Assembly: GCF_029814935.1 (NCBI RefSeq)
Contig: NZ_CP104582.1
Span: forward strand, 186,001-250,000
Length of the DNA: 64,000 bases
Source of the DNA: Pseudomonas sp. GD03919
Lineage (GTDB): Bacteria; Pseudomonadota; Gammaproteobacteria; Pseudomonadales; Pseudomonadaceae
Reading direction: 5' to 3'
The translations under genes and the position numbers were made by a program. Of the stretch, positions 1 through 7,339 are shown in pieces. Under the pieces are notes generated by a model. It was given only the letters and a program-made list of their open reading frames with translations. It was not told where the DNA came from and did not search any database. Position 1 is the stretch's first letter; each line of letters opens with the position of its first letter.

Positions 1-2
1 TG

Positions 3-323
3 TTCTGGTTGTCGTTCGCCGCGCTGGTGGTGGCTGGCGGCGCGGATATGGTGAGCATGTACATCCGTTCCTCGCTGGTGCAGTTCTCCACCCCGGACGC
101 CATGCGTGGTCGGGTCAATGCGGTGAACATGCTGTTCATCGGCTCTTCCAACGAACTCGGCGAATTCCGCGCCGGCACCAGCGCCGCCTGGTTCGGCGTG
201 GTGCCGGCTGCGCTGATCGGCTGCGCCTGCACCCTGACCGTCACCGGCGGCTGGATGCTCGGCTTCAAGAGCCTGCGCCAGGTGAATCGCTTTGAGGATG
301 CTTCGCCAGCGAAGGTGGGCTGA
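3..323 (+). CDS. MFS transporter, C-terminal end (partial)
   Basis: The reading frame is open from the window edge, so only the last 106 residues are present. They hold two hydrophobic stretches. The segment TPDAMRGRVNAVNMLFIG resembles the cytoplasmic loop and following helix that major facilitator pumps of the EntS/MdtG type carry near the C-terminus. The protein should be an inner-membrane proton-driven exporter; no substrate can be read from this part. It stops 726 bases before chrA, which argues against an operon with it. The family is moderately sure; the start lies outside the window. Confidence 0.7.
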   Translation, partial: FWLSFAALVVAGGADMVSMYIRSSLVQFSTPDAMRGRVNAVNMLFIGSSNELGEFRAGTSAAWFGVVPAALIGCACTLTVTGGWMLGFKSLRQVNRFEDASPAKVG

Positions 324-1049
324 GGTAGGGCGGCCTCGCTCGCGAAGCGAGCAGCCCGCCAGAGACTGCGGATGTGCGCCGATCAACGACTGTAGGATGG
401 GTAGAGCAACGCGAAACCCATCACCGCAATTGCTCTGGGTATTGCTTTGCTCTAACCATCCCTAGTTGCTGTTCCGACACGTGGCACGGTGGACAAGCTT
501 CGCGTTGTCCACCCTATGCGGCGGGTATTTCTGCGTAGGTTTTCATCCACTGTGGTGCGAGGTTGTCCGGGCTACTTGCTATTCCATCCAACGCGAGGCT
601 GTCCACGCTTCGCGGGCAAAATGCCCTCTCGGTTGTTTTCTTGCGCCAGAGTCGGCAGTTCATACCTTGCCAAACCCACCCACAAATTCTGTTAACAGCG
701 CTGTGGATAACCTTTGCAAAAGCCCTCTGCGCCTAGCATTCAAGCGGGTCTCGGCAGGCCGCTCAGTTTTTGCCCAATGACGCTTTGCTGGCGTTATCGC
801 CGGGCAGAATATCGCTTCTAATCAATCACTTGGCTCATGTTTTCAACAGTAGGGCAAGGTGGGGGCGTGTTGCCGGGTGTCGTGCACAGAATCTGGGGAA
901 AGTGCTGTGGATAAGATGCGGGAAAACTCGGCCAGGCCAGGTAGGGCAAGGGCTGCGTGGGGTTGGTGATTTTTCGTGCGCTGTCGCACGACGGTCACGT
1001 TATACGGCTATAGTACCCGGTCGATTTTGTCCACCGATGGAGCCCTTCG
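324..1049. other. Long intergenic region with palindromes and two DnaA-box-like nonamers
   Basis: No convincing gene is seen in these 726 bases; the short open frames lack ribosome sites and family resemblance. The region holds an inverted repeat at 395-462 (GGATGGGTAGAGCAA against TTGCTCTAACCATCC), a second at 488-515 (GGTGGACAA against TTGTCCACC), and two TGTGGATAA nonamers at 702-710 and 906-914. The last 60 bases should carry the chrA promoter. Confidence 0.6.
396..423 (+). repeat. 28-bp intergenic repeat, copy 1
   Basis: GATGGGTAGAGCAACGCGAA followed by ACCCATCA recurs exactly at 60577-60604. Each copy is itself a small hairpin (GATGGGT against ACCCATC). It is a dispersed palindromic repeat of unknown role. 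Confidence 0.75.
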
Positions 1050-2381
1050 ATGTCCGAGTCCCCTGAGCGTCCCGCCCCGGTCAGTCTGCTGCAGGCCTTC
1101 TGGTTCTGGCTGAAGCTGGGGTTGATCAGTTTCGGCGGGCCGGCGGGGCAGATTTCTATCATGCACCAGGAGTTGGTGGAGAAGCGCCGCTGGTTGTCCG
1201 AGCGGCGTTTTCTGCATGCGCTGAACTACTGCATGTTGCTGCCCGGGCCGGAGGCGCAGCAGTTGGCCACCTATATCGGCTGGCTGATGCACCGCACCTG
1301 GGGCGGGGTGATCGCCGGGGCGCTGTTCGTGCTGCCGTCGCTGCTGATCCTGGTCGTGCTGTCCTGGGTCTATCTGGTGTTCGGCGATGTGCCGTTGGTG
1401 GCGGGGATCTTCTATGGCATCAAGCCGGCGGTGACGGCCATCGTGGTGCAGGCGGCCTGGCGCATCGGCGGGCGGGTGTTGAAGAACGCCTGGCTGTGGG
1501 CCATTGCAGCAGCGGCTTTCGTCGCCATTTTTGCGCTGCAGTTGCCGTTCCCGCTGATCGTGCTCGGTGCGGCGCTGGTGGGCTACATCGGCGGGCGGCT
1601 GGCGCCGCAGCACTTTGCGCTTGGTGCCGGGCATGGCGAGGCAGGCGGGGCGCATGCCCCGGCGCTGATCGATGACGAGACGCGCCTGGCGCATACGCAT
1701 TTTCGCTCCAGCCGCCTGGTGCTGATCCTGCTGGTCGGTGCGCTGCTCTGGCTGCTGCCGATGGGCCTGTTGACCCTGGCATTCGGCTGGCAGGGCACGC
1801 TGACGCAGATGGGCTGGTTCTTCACCAAGGCGGCGCTGCTTACGTTCGGCGGCGCCTATGCGGTGTTGCCTTATGTGTATCAGGGCGCCATCGAGCATTA
1901 CGGCTGGCTGACGCCCCGGCAAATGATCGATGGCCTGGCGCTGGGTGAAACCACGCCGGGGCCGCTGATCATGCTGGTGGCGTTCGTGGCCTTCGTCGGC
2001 GCTTACGGCCAGCCGGTGTTCGGGGGCGACTCGGCCTTCGCCAGTGGTGCGTTGGCAGCGGTGCTGGTCACCTGGTTCACCTTTCTGCCGTCGTTCCTGT
2101 TCATCCTCGCCGGCGGGCCGTTGGTGGAGTCGACCCATGGTCAGTTGAAGTTCACCGCGCCGCTGACCGGCATCACCGCTGCGGTGGTCGGGGTGATCCT
2201 CAACCTGGCGCTGTTCTTCGGGTATCACGTGCTCTGGCCGGAGGGCTTTGCCGGGGCGTTCGACTGGGTGTCGGCGCTGATCACCCTCGGTGCGGGCGTG
2301 GCGTTGCTGGGTTTCAAGCGAGGGGTGATCGAGACCATTGCCGGGTGCGCTGTCGTTGGGCTGGTGGCGCATCTGTTTTGA
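1050..2381 (+). CDS. chrA: Chromate transporter ChrA (two CHR domains)
   Basis: This 443-residue inner-membrane protein belongs to the long CHR family, which exports chromate from the cytoplasm, in characterised members driven by the proton-motive force. Two homologous halves are visible. The first has KLGLISFGGPAGQI near residues 22-35; the second has LLTFGGAYAVLPYV near 262-275, followed by the ETTPGP motif near 305. A hydrophilic stretch around residues 190-215 joins the halves. Length fits bidomain ChrA. The ATG at 1050 follows a GGAG sequence. It appears monocistronic, with no ChrB regulator beside it. Some CHR proteins transport other oxyanions; the neighbouring sulfur genes make sulfate worth considering, but that is speculation. 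Confidence 0.9.
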   Translation: MSESPERPAPVSLLQAFWFWLKLGLISFGGPAGQISIMHQELVEKRRWLSERRFLHALNYCMLLPGPEAQQLATYIGWLMHRTWGGVIAGALFVLPSLLILVVLSWVYLVFGDVPLVAGIFYGIKPAVTAIVVQAAWRIGGRVLKNAWLWAIAAAAFVAIFALQLPFPLIVLGAALVGYIGGRLAPQHFALGAGHGEAGGAHAPALIDDETRLAHTHFRSSRLVLILLVGALLWLLPMGLLTLAFGWQGTLTQMGWFFTKAALLTFGGAYAVLPYVYQGAIEHYGWLTPRQMIDGLALGETTPGPLIMLVAFVAFVGAYGQPVFGGDSAFASGALAAVLVTWFTFLPSFLFILAGGPLVESTHGQLKFTAPLTGITAAVVGVILNLALFFGYHVLWPEGFAGAFDWVSALITLGAGVALLGFKRGVIETIAGCAVVGLVAHLF

Positions 2382-2542
2382 GTTGAGTGGTGGGGGTATG
2401 CGGTGCATTGCGTGGCGGCGCTGTTGCGCGTCGCCACCCACCCACCAGGCTGGCGGGCTGTGATGGCCGGGCGCGCTGTTTGGCAGGCGCCATGTGCGGG
2501 CTTTAGGAGGGTGTGGCGAGTAAATCGAAATATTCTTTAGTT

Positions 2543-2562
2543 ATAAATAAATCGTTATTTAT
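2543..2562. promoter_or_regulatory. Palindrome in the lsfA promoter region
   Basis: ATAAATAA and TTATTTAT form perfect 8-bp arms around ATCG in an AT-rich stretch unlike its GC-rich surroundings, about 65 bases before lsfA. The motif GTTATAA at its left edge (2540-2546) recurs before sbp at 6131. It is probably a regulator site for sulfur-starvation control; CysB is the obvious candidate from knowledge of related operons, not from a consensus match. Confidence 0.4.
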
Positions 2563-2626
2563 TCCTCTTTAATTTCGTTCCTGAGCATAGTGAGCACCAC
2601 GCAAGCGACTGCCAAGGAGCACGATC

Positions 2627-3265
2627 ATGACCATCCGCCTGGGCGATATCGCCCCCGACTTCGAACAGGATTCCAGCAAAGGCCGCATTCGTTTCCACGA
2701 GTGGCTGGGCGATAGCTGGGGCATCCTTTTCTCCCATACGGCCGATTTCACCCCGGTGTGCACCACCGAACTGGGCTTTACCGCCAAGCTCAAGGACGAA
2801 TTCGCCAAACGCGGCGTCAAGGCCATCGCCCTATCCGTCGATCCGGTGGATTCGCACATCAAGTGGATCGATGACATCAACGAGACGCAGAACACCGCGG
2901 TCAACTTCCCGATCATCGCAGATGCCGACCGTAAGGTGTCCGACCTCTACGACCTGATCCACCCGAACGCCAACGACATCCTGACCGTGCGTTCGCTGTT
3001 CATCATCGATCCGAACAAGAAGGTGCGCCTGACCATCACCTATCCGGCCAGTACCGGGCGCAACTTCAACGAAATCCTGCGCGTCGTCGATTCGCTGCAA
3101 CTGACCGACAACTACAAGGTGGCCACGCCGGCCAACTGGCAGGACGGTGATGAGGTGGTGATGGTGCCGTCGCTGAATGATGAAGCCGAGATCGCTCAGC
3201 GCTTCCCGCAAGGTTATCGCGCGGTGAAACCCTATCTGCGCCTGACCCCGCAGCCGAATCGCTAA
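2627..3265 (+). CDS. lsfA: 1-Cys peroxiredoxin LsfA (Prx6 type)
   Basis: This 212-residue cytoplasmic enzyme reduces hydrogen and organic peroxides. Pseudomonas LsfA is known as a sulfate-starvation protein linked to sulfonate use. The only cysteine is Cys45 in DFTPVCTTE, as expected for a 1-Cys enzyme, and the long C-terminal Prx6 extension ending in KPYLRLTPQPNR is complete. One oddity: the family motif PxxxTxxC begins with Pro two residues before Asp40, but here the codon is ACG (SHTADFTPVC), giving Thr38. A good AAGGAGCACGATC site precedes the ATG. It lies before ssuE in the same orientation, matching its usual sulfur-regulated context. Confidence 0.93.
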   Translation: MTIRLGDIAPDFEQDSSKGRIRFHEWLGDSWGILFSHTADFTPVCTTELGFTAKLKDEFAKRGVKAIALSVDPVDSHIKWIDDINETQNTAVNFPIIADADRKVSDLYDLIHPNANDILTVRSLFIIDPNKKVRLTITYPASTGRNFNEILRVVDSLQLTDNYKVATPANWQDGDEVVMVPSLNDEAEIAQRFPQGYRAVKPYLRLTPQPNR

Positions 3266-3290
3266 TGAAACGCTGAAAAAAAACATACCT

Positions 3291-3358
3291 CGTCACTCCC
3301 GCGCAGGCGGGAGTCCATGTACTGCGGGGGCTGGTTTCCCGCCTGCGCGGGAATGACG
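3291..3358. repeat. Long inverted repeat between lsfA and ssuE
   Basis: CGTCACTCCCGCGCAGGCGG and the reverse complement of CCCGCCTGCGCGGGAATGACG form near-perfect arms of about 23 bp around a 22-bp loop. This matches the common GTCATTCCCGCGCAGGCGGG class of dispersed bacterial palindromes. In RNA it would be a very stable hairpin between lsfA and ssuE and could uncouple their expression. Confidence 0.8.
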
Positions 3359-3388
3359 ACTACTTCAGACCATCGCTAAGCATCGTTC

Positions 3389-3982
3389 ATGCATGTTGTG
3401 TTGCTTTCCGGCAGCCCTGCGGCGCGTTCGCGCACCGAGCTGCTGCTGGATTACGTACGCCAGCGCCTGGAAGCGCAGCAGGTGGAAGTGAGCCTGCTGC
3501 GGGTGCGGGATTTTCCCGCCGAATATCTGCTGCATGCGCGCTTCGACAGCCCGGCAGTGCAGCAGCTGCAGGCCGTGGTGGCCAGCGCCGATGGCCTGGT
3601 GGTCGGTACGCCGGTGTACAAGGCGTCGTTCACGGGTGCCTTGAAGGTGTTGCTGGATCTGCTGCCCGAGCGCGCCCTGGCGCACAAGGTGGTTCTACCG
3701 TTGGCCAGTGGCGGCCGCCCGGCGCATCTGCTGGCGGTGGACTACGCGCTCAAGCCGGTGCTGGCCGCGCTGAAGGCACAGGAAATGCTCTCCGGTGTGT
3801 TCGCTGTGGACAAACAGATTGCCTACCCGGAAGGGGACAGGCCCGCGCAGATCGACGACGAATTGCGCGAACGCCTCGATGATGCGCTGGAACAATTGGG
3901 CGCAGCCCTGGCGCGACGGCCGAAGCCGATCGACCCGAACCTATTGAACGACCGGCTGGTAAACGCCCGCTGGAGTATTTGA
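3389..3982 (+). CDS. ssuE: NADPH-dependent FMN reductase SsuE
   Basis: SsuE supplies reduced flavin to the alkanesulfonate monooxygenase SsuD. The 197-residue protein has the flavodoxin-like fold: the phosphate-binding loop [15 protein letters not shown] is at residues 6-20 and [18 protein letters not shown] near 73-90. Alternating beta strands and helices run to the end. The ATG at 3389 has no strong ribosome site. It follows lsfA, as in other pseudomonads, but the next genes are an insertion sequence and ssuF rather than ssuADCB. Its partner monooxygenase is therefore not encoded here. Other NADPH-FMN reductases such as MsuE look similar; the lsfA and ssuF neighbours favour SsuE. Confidence 0.85.
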   Translation: MHVVLLSGSPAARSRTELLLDYVRQRLEAQQVEVSLLRVRDFPAEYLLHARFDSPAVQQLQAVVASADGLVVGTPVYKASFTGALKVLLDLLPERALAHKVVLPLASGGRPAHLLAVDYALKPVLAALKAQEMLSGVFAVDKQIAYPEGDRPAQIDDELRERLDDALEQLGAALARRPKPIDPNLLNDRLVNARWSI

Positions 3983-4080
3983 CACGGGCTTTGCCCGACT
4001 GTAAGCCCCGTAACACCCGAATGCTGTTCACTTAAGGTTGCACACGTTTGGCTCCCCTCTCCCATTTATTGGGGGCACGC

Positions 4081-4084
4081 CTAG
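4081..4084. repeat. IS target duplication, left (CTAG)
   Basis: CTAG directly abuts the left inverted repeat and is repeated at 5416-5419. It fits the YTAR preference of the IS5 subgroup. Confidence 0.8.
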
Positions 4085-5415
4085 CAGGCCGTTGAAAAAC
4101 TCGGCTTCAACTGCCCCAACCCGTCCGGTTTGGCGCTTTTTCAAGCGCTTTGGCCTAACGGAGTCCACACAAGGCCTGACTTCAGGCCTTTTTGACAGGT
4201 TTCAGCACCACGTTCACGCCTTTCGGCGTTTTTTGGGCGTAACTCGCCCTATACATGCGATCCTCGCCACCAACCCGACAGGCTACCCAGTCGGATCAGG
4301 TTGTAGACCGAGAAACCCAGCAATAACTGAGCACTCAGCTTGGCGCGACCGATCAGCTTGGTCTTGCGCAGGCCGCCAACCGTCTTCAGCCAGCCAAAAC
4401 CTTCTTCGATCCGCTTGCGGATCTTCTGGCTGGCGGCATACCCCGGATGCCGCGTGGTGCGCCCATCGATGGCGCTGCCCTTGCGCTTCTGCGCCACATG
4501 CGGTGTCACTTTCAGCTCGCGCGCCCTCTGCACGAAACGCTTCTGGTCGTAATTCTTGTCTGCACCTACCGTGCTGCCCGGCTTGGCCGTGCGCTCCAGC
4601 ATCTCCAGCGCCGCCTCTACCTCGGCACGTCCATTGAACTCGGTGCATTCCACATCCACGATCAGACCGTTGCGGTGCTCCATCATCGTGTGGGCCATGT
4701 GCGCCAGACGACTGGCATCGCCATTGCTCTTGCGCGCCAGCCGGGCCTCGGGATCGCTGGTCGATTGGTGGGTCGCGTTGCTGCGCTTCTCGCCCTTGAA
4801 GTCGGCATCGGGGTTGCGCGTGCCATCCTCCGGTGGGTCGCCGCCATCCTTCTTGATAAAGGACTTGTGCGAGGCCCAGGCGTCGATCAGCGTGCCATCG
4901 ACGCTGAAATGCTCGTTGCTGGCGTACTCGGACCATGCGGCCAGCGACTTGATGCGCTGGAAGAACAGCCGCGCTACATCCTGGTTGAACAAGCGGTCAC
5001 GGTTCTGGCTGAAGGTCGAGTGATCCCACATGCGCTCGTCCATCGACAAGCCGACGAACCAGCGAAACAGCAGGTTGAAATCAATCTGCTCGACCAACTG
5101 CCGCTCGGAGCGAATGGTGTAAATCACCTGCAGCAACGAGGCGCGCAGCAGCCGCTCCGGCGCAATCGAGGCCCGTCCCAGGGTGGAGTACAGCCCGTCG
5201 AAGTCCCGATCCATCGAAGCCAGAACGGTATCGACCAGGCCTCGCAGGGGACGCAGCGGGTGATCGTTCGGGATGCGCTGCTCCAGCGTCGTATAACTGA
5301 ACAGCTCGTTTTGTTTGAGGTCGAGTCCACGCATCGGCTTGGGCTGGCTTCGGCAGAAGAGGATGGCCGCCATTTTGCCAGAGCCACGCGGGCTCTGGCT
5401 TTTTTCAACGGCCTG
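4085..5415 (-). mobile_element. IS5-family insertion sequence, 1331 bp, apparently complete
   Basis: The ends are inverted repeats: the left begins CAGGCCGTTGAAAAACTCGG and the right, read inward, CAGGCCGTTGAAAAAAGCCA, so 15 bp match. Both sides carry the 4-bp duplication CTAG. One transposase gene fills most of it on the minus strand. The intact duplication shows a simple insertion rather than an IS-mediated deletion of the flanks. Confidence 0.9.
4249..5334 (-). CDS. IS5-family DDE transposase
   Basis: The 361-residue transposase catalyses cut-and-paste movement of its own IS. The N-terminal domain DHPLRPLRGLVDTVLASM (about residues 25-42) is of the DUF772 type, and FRWFVGLSMDERMWDHSTFS is near 90-110. 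The DDE triad appears as Asp in FSVDGTLIDAW, Asp in VGADKNYD and Glu in RIEEGFGWLK. The frame is intact. The ATG at 5334 gives MRGLDLKQNELF, the usual beginning of related transposases; an in-frame ATG at 5373 would add 13 residues. Expression probably depends on outside transcription, since no clear ribosome site is seen. Confidence 0.9.
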   Translation of the reverse strand: MRGLDLKQNELFSYTTLEQRIPNDHPLRPLRGLVDTVLASMDRDFDGLYSTLGRASIAPERLLRASLLQVIYTIRSERQLVEQIDFNLLFRWFVGLSMDERMWDHSTFSQNRDRLFNQDVARLFFQRIKSLAAWSEYASNEHFSVDGTLIDAWASHKSFIKKDGGDPPEDGTRNPDADFKGEKRSNATHQSTSDPEARLARKSNGDASRLAHMAHTMMEHRNGLIVDVECTEFNGRAEVEAALEMLERTAKPGSTVGADKNYDQKRFVQRARELKVTPHVAQKRKGSAIDGRTTRHPGYAASQKIRKRIEEGFGWLKTVGGLRKTKLIGRAKLSAQLLLGFSVYNLIRLGSLSGWWRGSHV

Positions 5416-5419
5416 CTAG
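5416..5419. repeat. IS target duplication, right (CTAG)
   Basis: This is the partner of 4081-4084 and follows the right inverted repeat directly. Confidence 0.8.
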
Positions 5420-5545
5420 TGGAGAGGGGCTGGGGGAGAGGGCCGAAATACCGTGAAACGGCCATTTACCCCTCTCCGAACATGGCTCGCCAGAAGGGCG
5501 AGGGGACTCATCGCAGGCAGTCGGCGCTTAACTGATCAGCATTAG

Positions 5546-5685
5546 CAGGCCGTTGAAAAACGTAGGCGAGGCAGCCAGTGCAAGGCAAAAACAGCCGAAA
5601 AAGCGCAGTTTACGTGCTGTAAATGAGCATTTTGAGGCTGTTTTTAACGCAGCAATGGCAACGTAGGTAGTTTTTCAACGGCCTG
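5546..5685. mobile_element. MITE sharing ends with the neighbouring IS (140 bp)
   Basis: The element starts CAGGCCGTTGAAAAACGTAG and ends with the inverted GTTTTTCAACGGCCTG, identical over about 16 bp to the IS5-family ends at 4085. It is flanked by TTAG at 5542-5545 and 5686-5689. It has no coding capacity; the inside is largely palindromic (ACAGCC and GGCTGT arms around GTTTACGTGCTGTAAATGAG). It is a non-autonomous derivative that the IS transposase could move. Confidence 0.88.
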
Positions 5686-5722
5686 TTAGGGGAGAGGGGG
5701 CTTTTATGGCAATCCGGAGCGG

Positions 5723-5755
5723 TTGAAGAATTTCCCGGATTGCATCCGGGCTACA
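5723..5755. repeat. Half-copy of a GGATTGCATCC repeat
   Basis: CCCGGATTGCATCCGGGCTA just before ssuF resembles one arm of the palindrome at 50665-50716 and the copy at 62842. It is a dispersed intergenic repeat. Confidence 0.5.
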
Positions 5756-5780
5756 TCAGTGGACCATCAGGAGAAACACC

Positions 5781-5996
5781 ATGACCATCAAAGCCATTAA
5801 CGTGCGCAACCAGTTCAAGGGCACCATCAAGGAAATCGTCGTCGGCGACGTGCTCTCGGAAATCGACGTGCAGACGGCTGCCGGCATCGTCACGTCGGTG
5901 ATCACCACCCGTTCTGTGCGTGAGCTGGAGCTGCAGGTGGGCAGCGAGGTGATCGCCTTCGTCAAATCCACCGAGGTGTCCATTGCCAAACTCTGA
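5781..5996 (+). CDS. ssuF: TOBE-domain molybdopterin-binding-like protein SsuF
   Basis: The 71-residue protein is one complete TOBE/Mop domain, a small oligomerising beta barrel that binds oxyanions such as molybdate. The fold is suggested by alternating strands from NQFKGTIKEIVVGD through ITTRSVRELELQVGSE to VIAFVKSTEVSIAKL. Pseudomonas SsuF is the last gene of the ssu sulfonate operon and is needed there by an unknown mechanism. AGGAG lies 7 bases before the ATG. Here it is cut off from ssuE by an IS and a MITE, and stands alone before sbp. Other small Mop proteins look alike, so the symbol depends on the lsfA-ssuE context. Confidence 0.75.
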   Translation: MTIKAINVRNQFKGTIKEIVVGDVLSEIDVQTAAGIVTSVITTRSVRELELQVGSEVIAFVKSTEVSIAKL

Positions 5997-6130
5997 TCAG
6001 CAGCCGATGGCTCCCTCGCGTCAGCGTGGGAGCCCAAGCCTGGCCGCTCTGATGCTGCACCAGCATCTGACGCGGAGCGTCTCAGGATGTATTCCCACGC
6101 GGAGCGTGAGGAACGATCAAATAGAATTCG

Positions 6131-6144
6131 GTTATAAGAAGAAA
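6131..6144 (+). promoter_or_regulatory. AT-rich promoter region of sbp
   Basis: GTTATAAGAAGAAA lies in an AT-rich stretch about 100 bases before sbp. GTTATAA followed by A-rich sequence also precedes lsfA at 2540. Shared control of the two sulfur units, for example by CysB, is plausible but unproven. Confidence 0.3.
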
Positions 6145-6241
6145 ATAAAAAGATATTTTTCAGCTATATGTTTTTTCTGCAGAATCACGCCATCAAATAG
6201 CCTGCCTGCAGGTTCCTCTCGCGATACGAAGGACGCCATAG

Positions 6242-7258
6242 ATGCTGAAGAAGATCGTTCTGGCCACCGTGGCCAGTGCCACCCTGCTGACTGGCTCGCT
6301 GAGCCATGCTGCCGCCGACACGCCATTCCATAACGCCTCCTACGACATTGCCCGCGAGCTGTTCGGCGAGATCAACCCGCTGTTCGTCGAGCACTGGAAG
6401 CAGCAGAGCGGCAAGGAAGTGAAGATCATCCAGTCTTTCGCCGGCAGCTCTCGTCAGGCGCAGGACATCATCCAGGGCAAGAAGGTCGACGTGGTCACCT
6501 TCAACCAGGTTTCCGACGTGGACATCCTGGCCAAACGTGGCTTGCTGCGTGAAGACTGGGCCAAGCAGTTCCCCAACAACGCCTCGCCTTACTACAGCAC
6601 CACCGCCTTTCTGGTGCGCGAAGGTAACCCGAAGAACATCAAGAGCTGGGATGACCTGATTCGCGACGACGTGAAACTGGTATTCCCCAACCCCAAGACC
6701 TCCGGCAACGCCCGCTACAGCTACCTGGGCGCCTGGTTGTTCGCCAACGAGAAATTCAACGGCGACCAGGAGAAGGTCAAGGCCTTCGTCGGCAAGCTGC
6801 TGAAGAACGTCGAGAACTTCCCCACCGGCGGCCGTGGTGCTACCGTGGCCTTCGCCCAGAACGGCCAGGGCGACGTGCTGCTGACCTTCGAGTCGGAAGT
6901 GATCAACATCGCCAAGGGCGACGAGTTCAAATCCGCCAACCTGGAAATCGTGGTGCCGGAGGTCAGCGTACTGGCCGAGTTCCCGGTGGCCATCGTCGAC
7001 AAGGTGGCTGACGAGCGCGGTACTCGCGAGCAGGCCAAGGCCTTCCTCGACTTCCAGTACAGCAAGGACATTCAGCAGCTGCTGACCCGCTACAACTACC
7101 GCGTGCACCACCCGGAAGTGGTCGAGGCAACCAAGGCGCAGTTCGCTCCGGTGCGCCTGATCAACCCGACCGAGGTGCTGGGCAGCTGGGACGAGATCAC
7201 CGCCAAGCACTTCGACAACGGTGGTATTCTTGACCAACTCTTGGCTGAGGGCCGTTGA
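6242..7258 (+). CDS. sbp: Periplasmic sulfate-binding protein
   Basis: The 338-residue protein captures sulfate or thiosulfate in the periplasm for the CysT-CysW permease. A signal peptide covers about residues 1-25 (LLTGSLSHAAA then DTPF). Sbp/CysP motifs include NASYDIARELF, QSFAGSSRQAQDI, VDVVTFNQVSDVD, FPNPKTSGNARYSYLGAW and FPTGGRGATVAF, which line the oxyanion pocket. Length matches the family. It begins a co-directional run with cysT and cysW, separated by an 81-base gap holding a perfect hairpin, so it can be made in excess over the permease. Expression is expected under sulfate limitation. Confidence 0.95.
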   Translation: MLKKIVLATVASATLLTGSLSHAAADTPFHNASYDIARELFGEINPLFVEHWKQQSGKEVKIIQSFAGSSRQAQDIIQGKKVDVVTFNQVSDVDILAKRGLLREDWAKQFPNNASPYYSTTAFLVREGNPKNIKSWDDLIRDDVKLVFPNPKTSGNARYSYLGAWLFANEKFNGDQEKVKAFVGKLLKNVENFPTGGRGATVAFAQNGQGDVLLTFESEVINIAKGDEFKSANLEIVVPEVSVLAEFPVAIVDKVADERGTREQAKAFLDFQYSKDIQQLLTRYNYRVHHPEVVEATKAQFAPVRLINPTEVLGSWDEITAKHFDNGGILDQLLAEGR

Positions 7259-7289
7259 TACTCGCCCTGGATAGCCGATTTTCAGGTTC

Positions 7290-7314
7290 GTTGGCCGCCC
7301 TATTGGCGGCCAAC
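7290..7314 (+). promoter_or_regulatory. Intercistronic hairpin between sbp and cysT
   Basis: GTTGGCCGCC and GGCGGCCAAC form a perfect 10-bp stem around CTATT. No T-run follows, so it is more likely an mRNA-stabilising or attenuating structure than a full terminator. Such hairpins are typical after binding-protein genes. Confidence 0.7.
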
Positions 7315-7339
7315 TGCATTTGTAGAGCCGAGCTTTTTC

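Larger units (their letters stand above)
4018..5545. repeat. Variable-core palindromic element A, split by an IS
   Basis: The left end CGAATGCTGTTCACTTAAG (4018-4036) and right end CTTAACTGATCAGCATTAG (5527-5545) are inverted copies of the termini of the elements at 60611-60758 and 62914-63074. Without the insertion sequence the element would be about 193 bp. Its core holds CCCCTCTCC-type repeats rather than a REP. The IS lies inside it, and a MITE is inserted right at its terminal TTAG. No target duplication of element A itself is visible. Confidence 0.6.

Noticed and set aside
324..1049. Replication origin suggested by DnaA-like boxes
   Set aside because: Only two boxes, no AT-rich unwinding element, and none of the genes usual beside a Pseudomonas origin.
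770..1066. 98-codon frame before chrA
   Set aside because: No ribosome site or family resemblance; it overlaps the chrA start.
1008..2441. Long open frame antisense to chrA
   Set aside because: It is rich in Arg, Gln and His from reading GC-rich codons in the opposite frame, has no family resemblance, and fully overlaps a well-supported transporter gene.
4085..5415. IS-mediated deletion of ssuADCB
   Set aside because: The IS has a perfect 4-bp duplication on both sides, which a deletion next to the IS would have destroyed. Gene loss, if real, happened another way.
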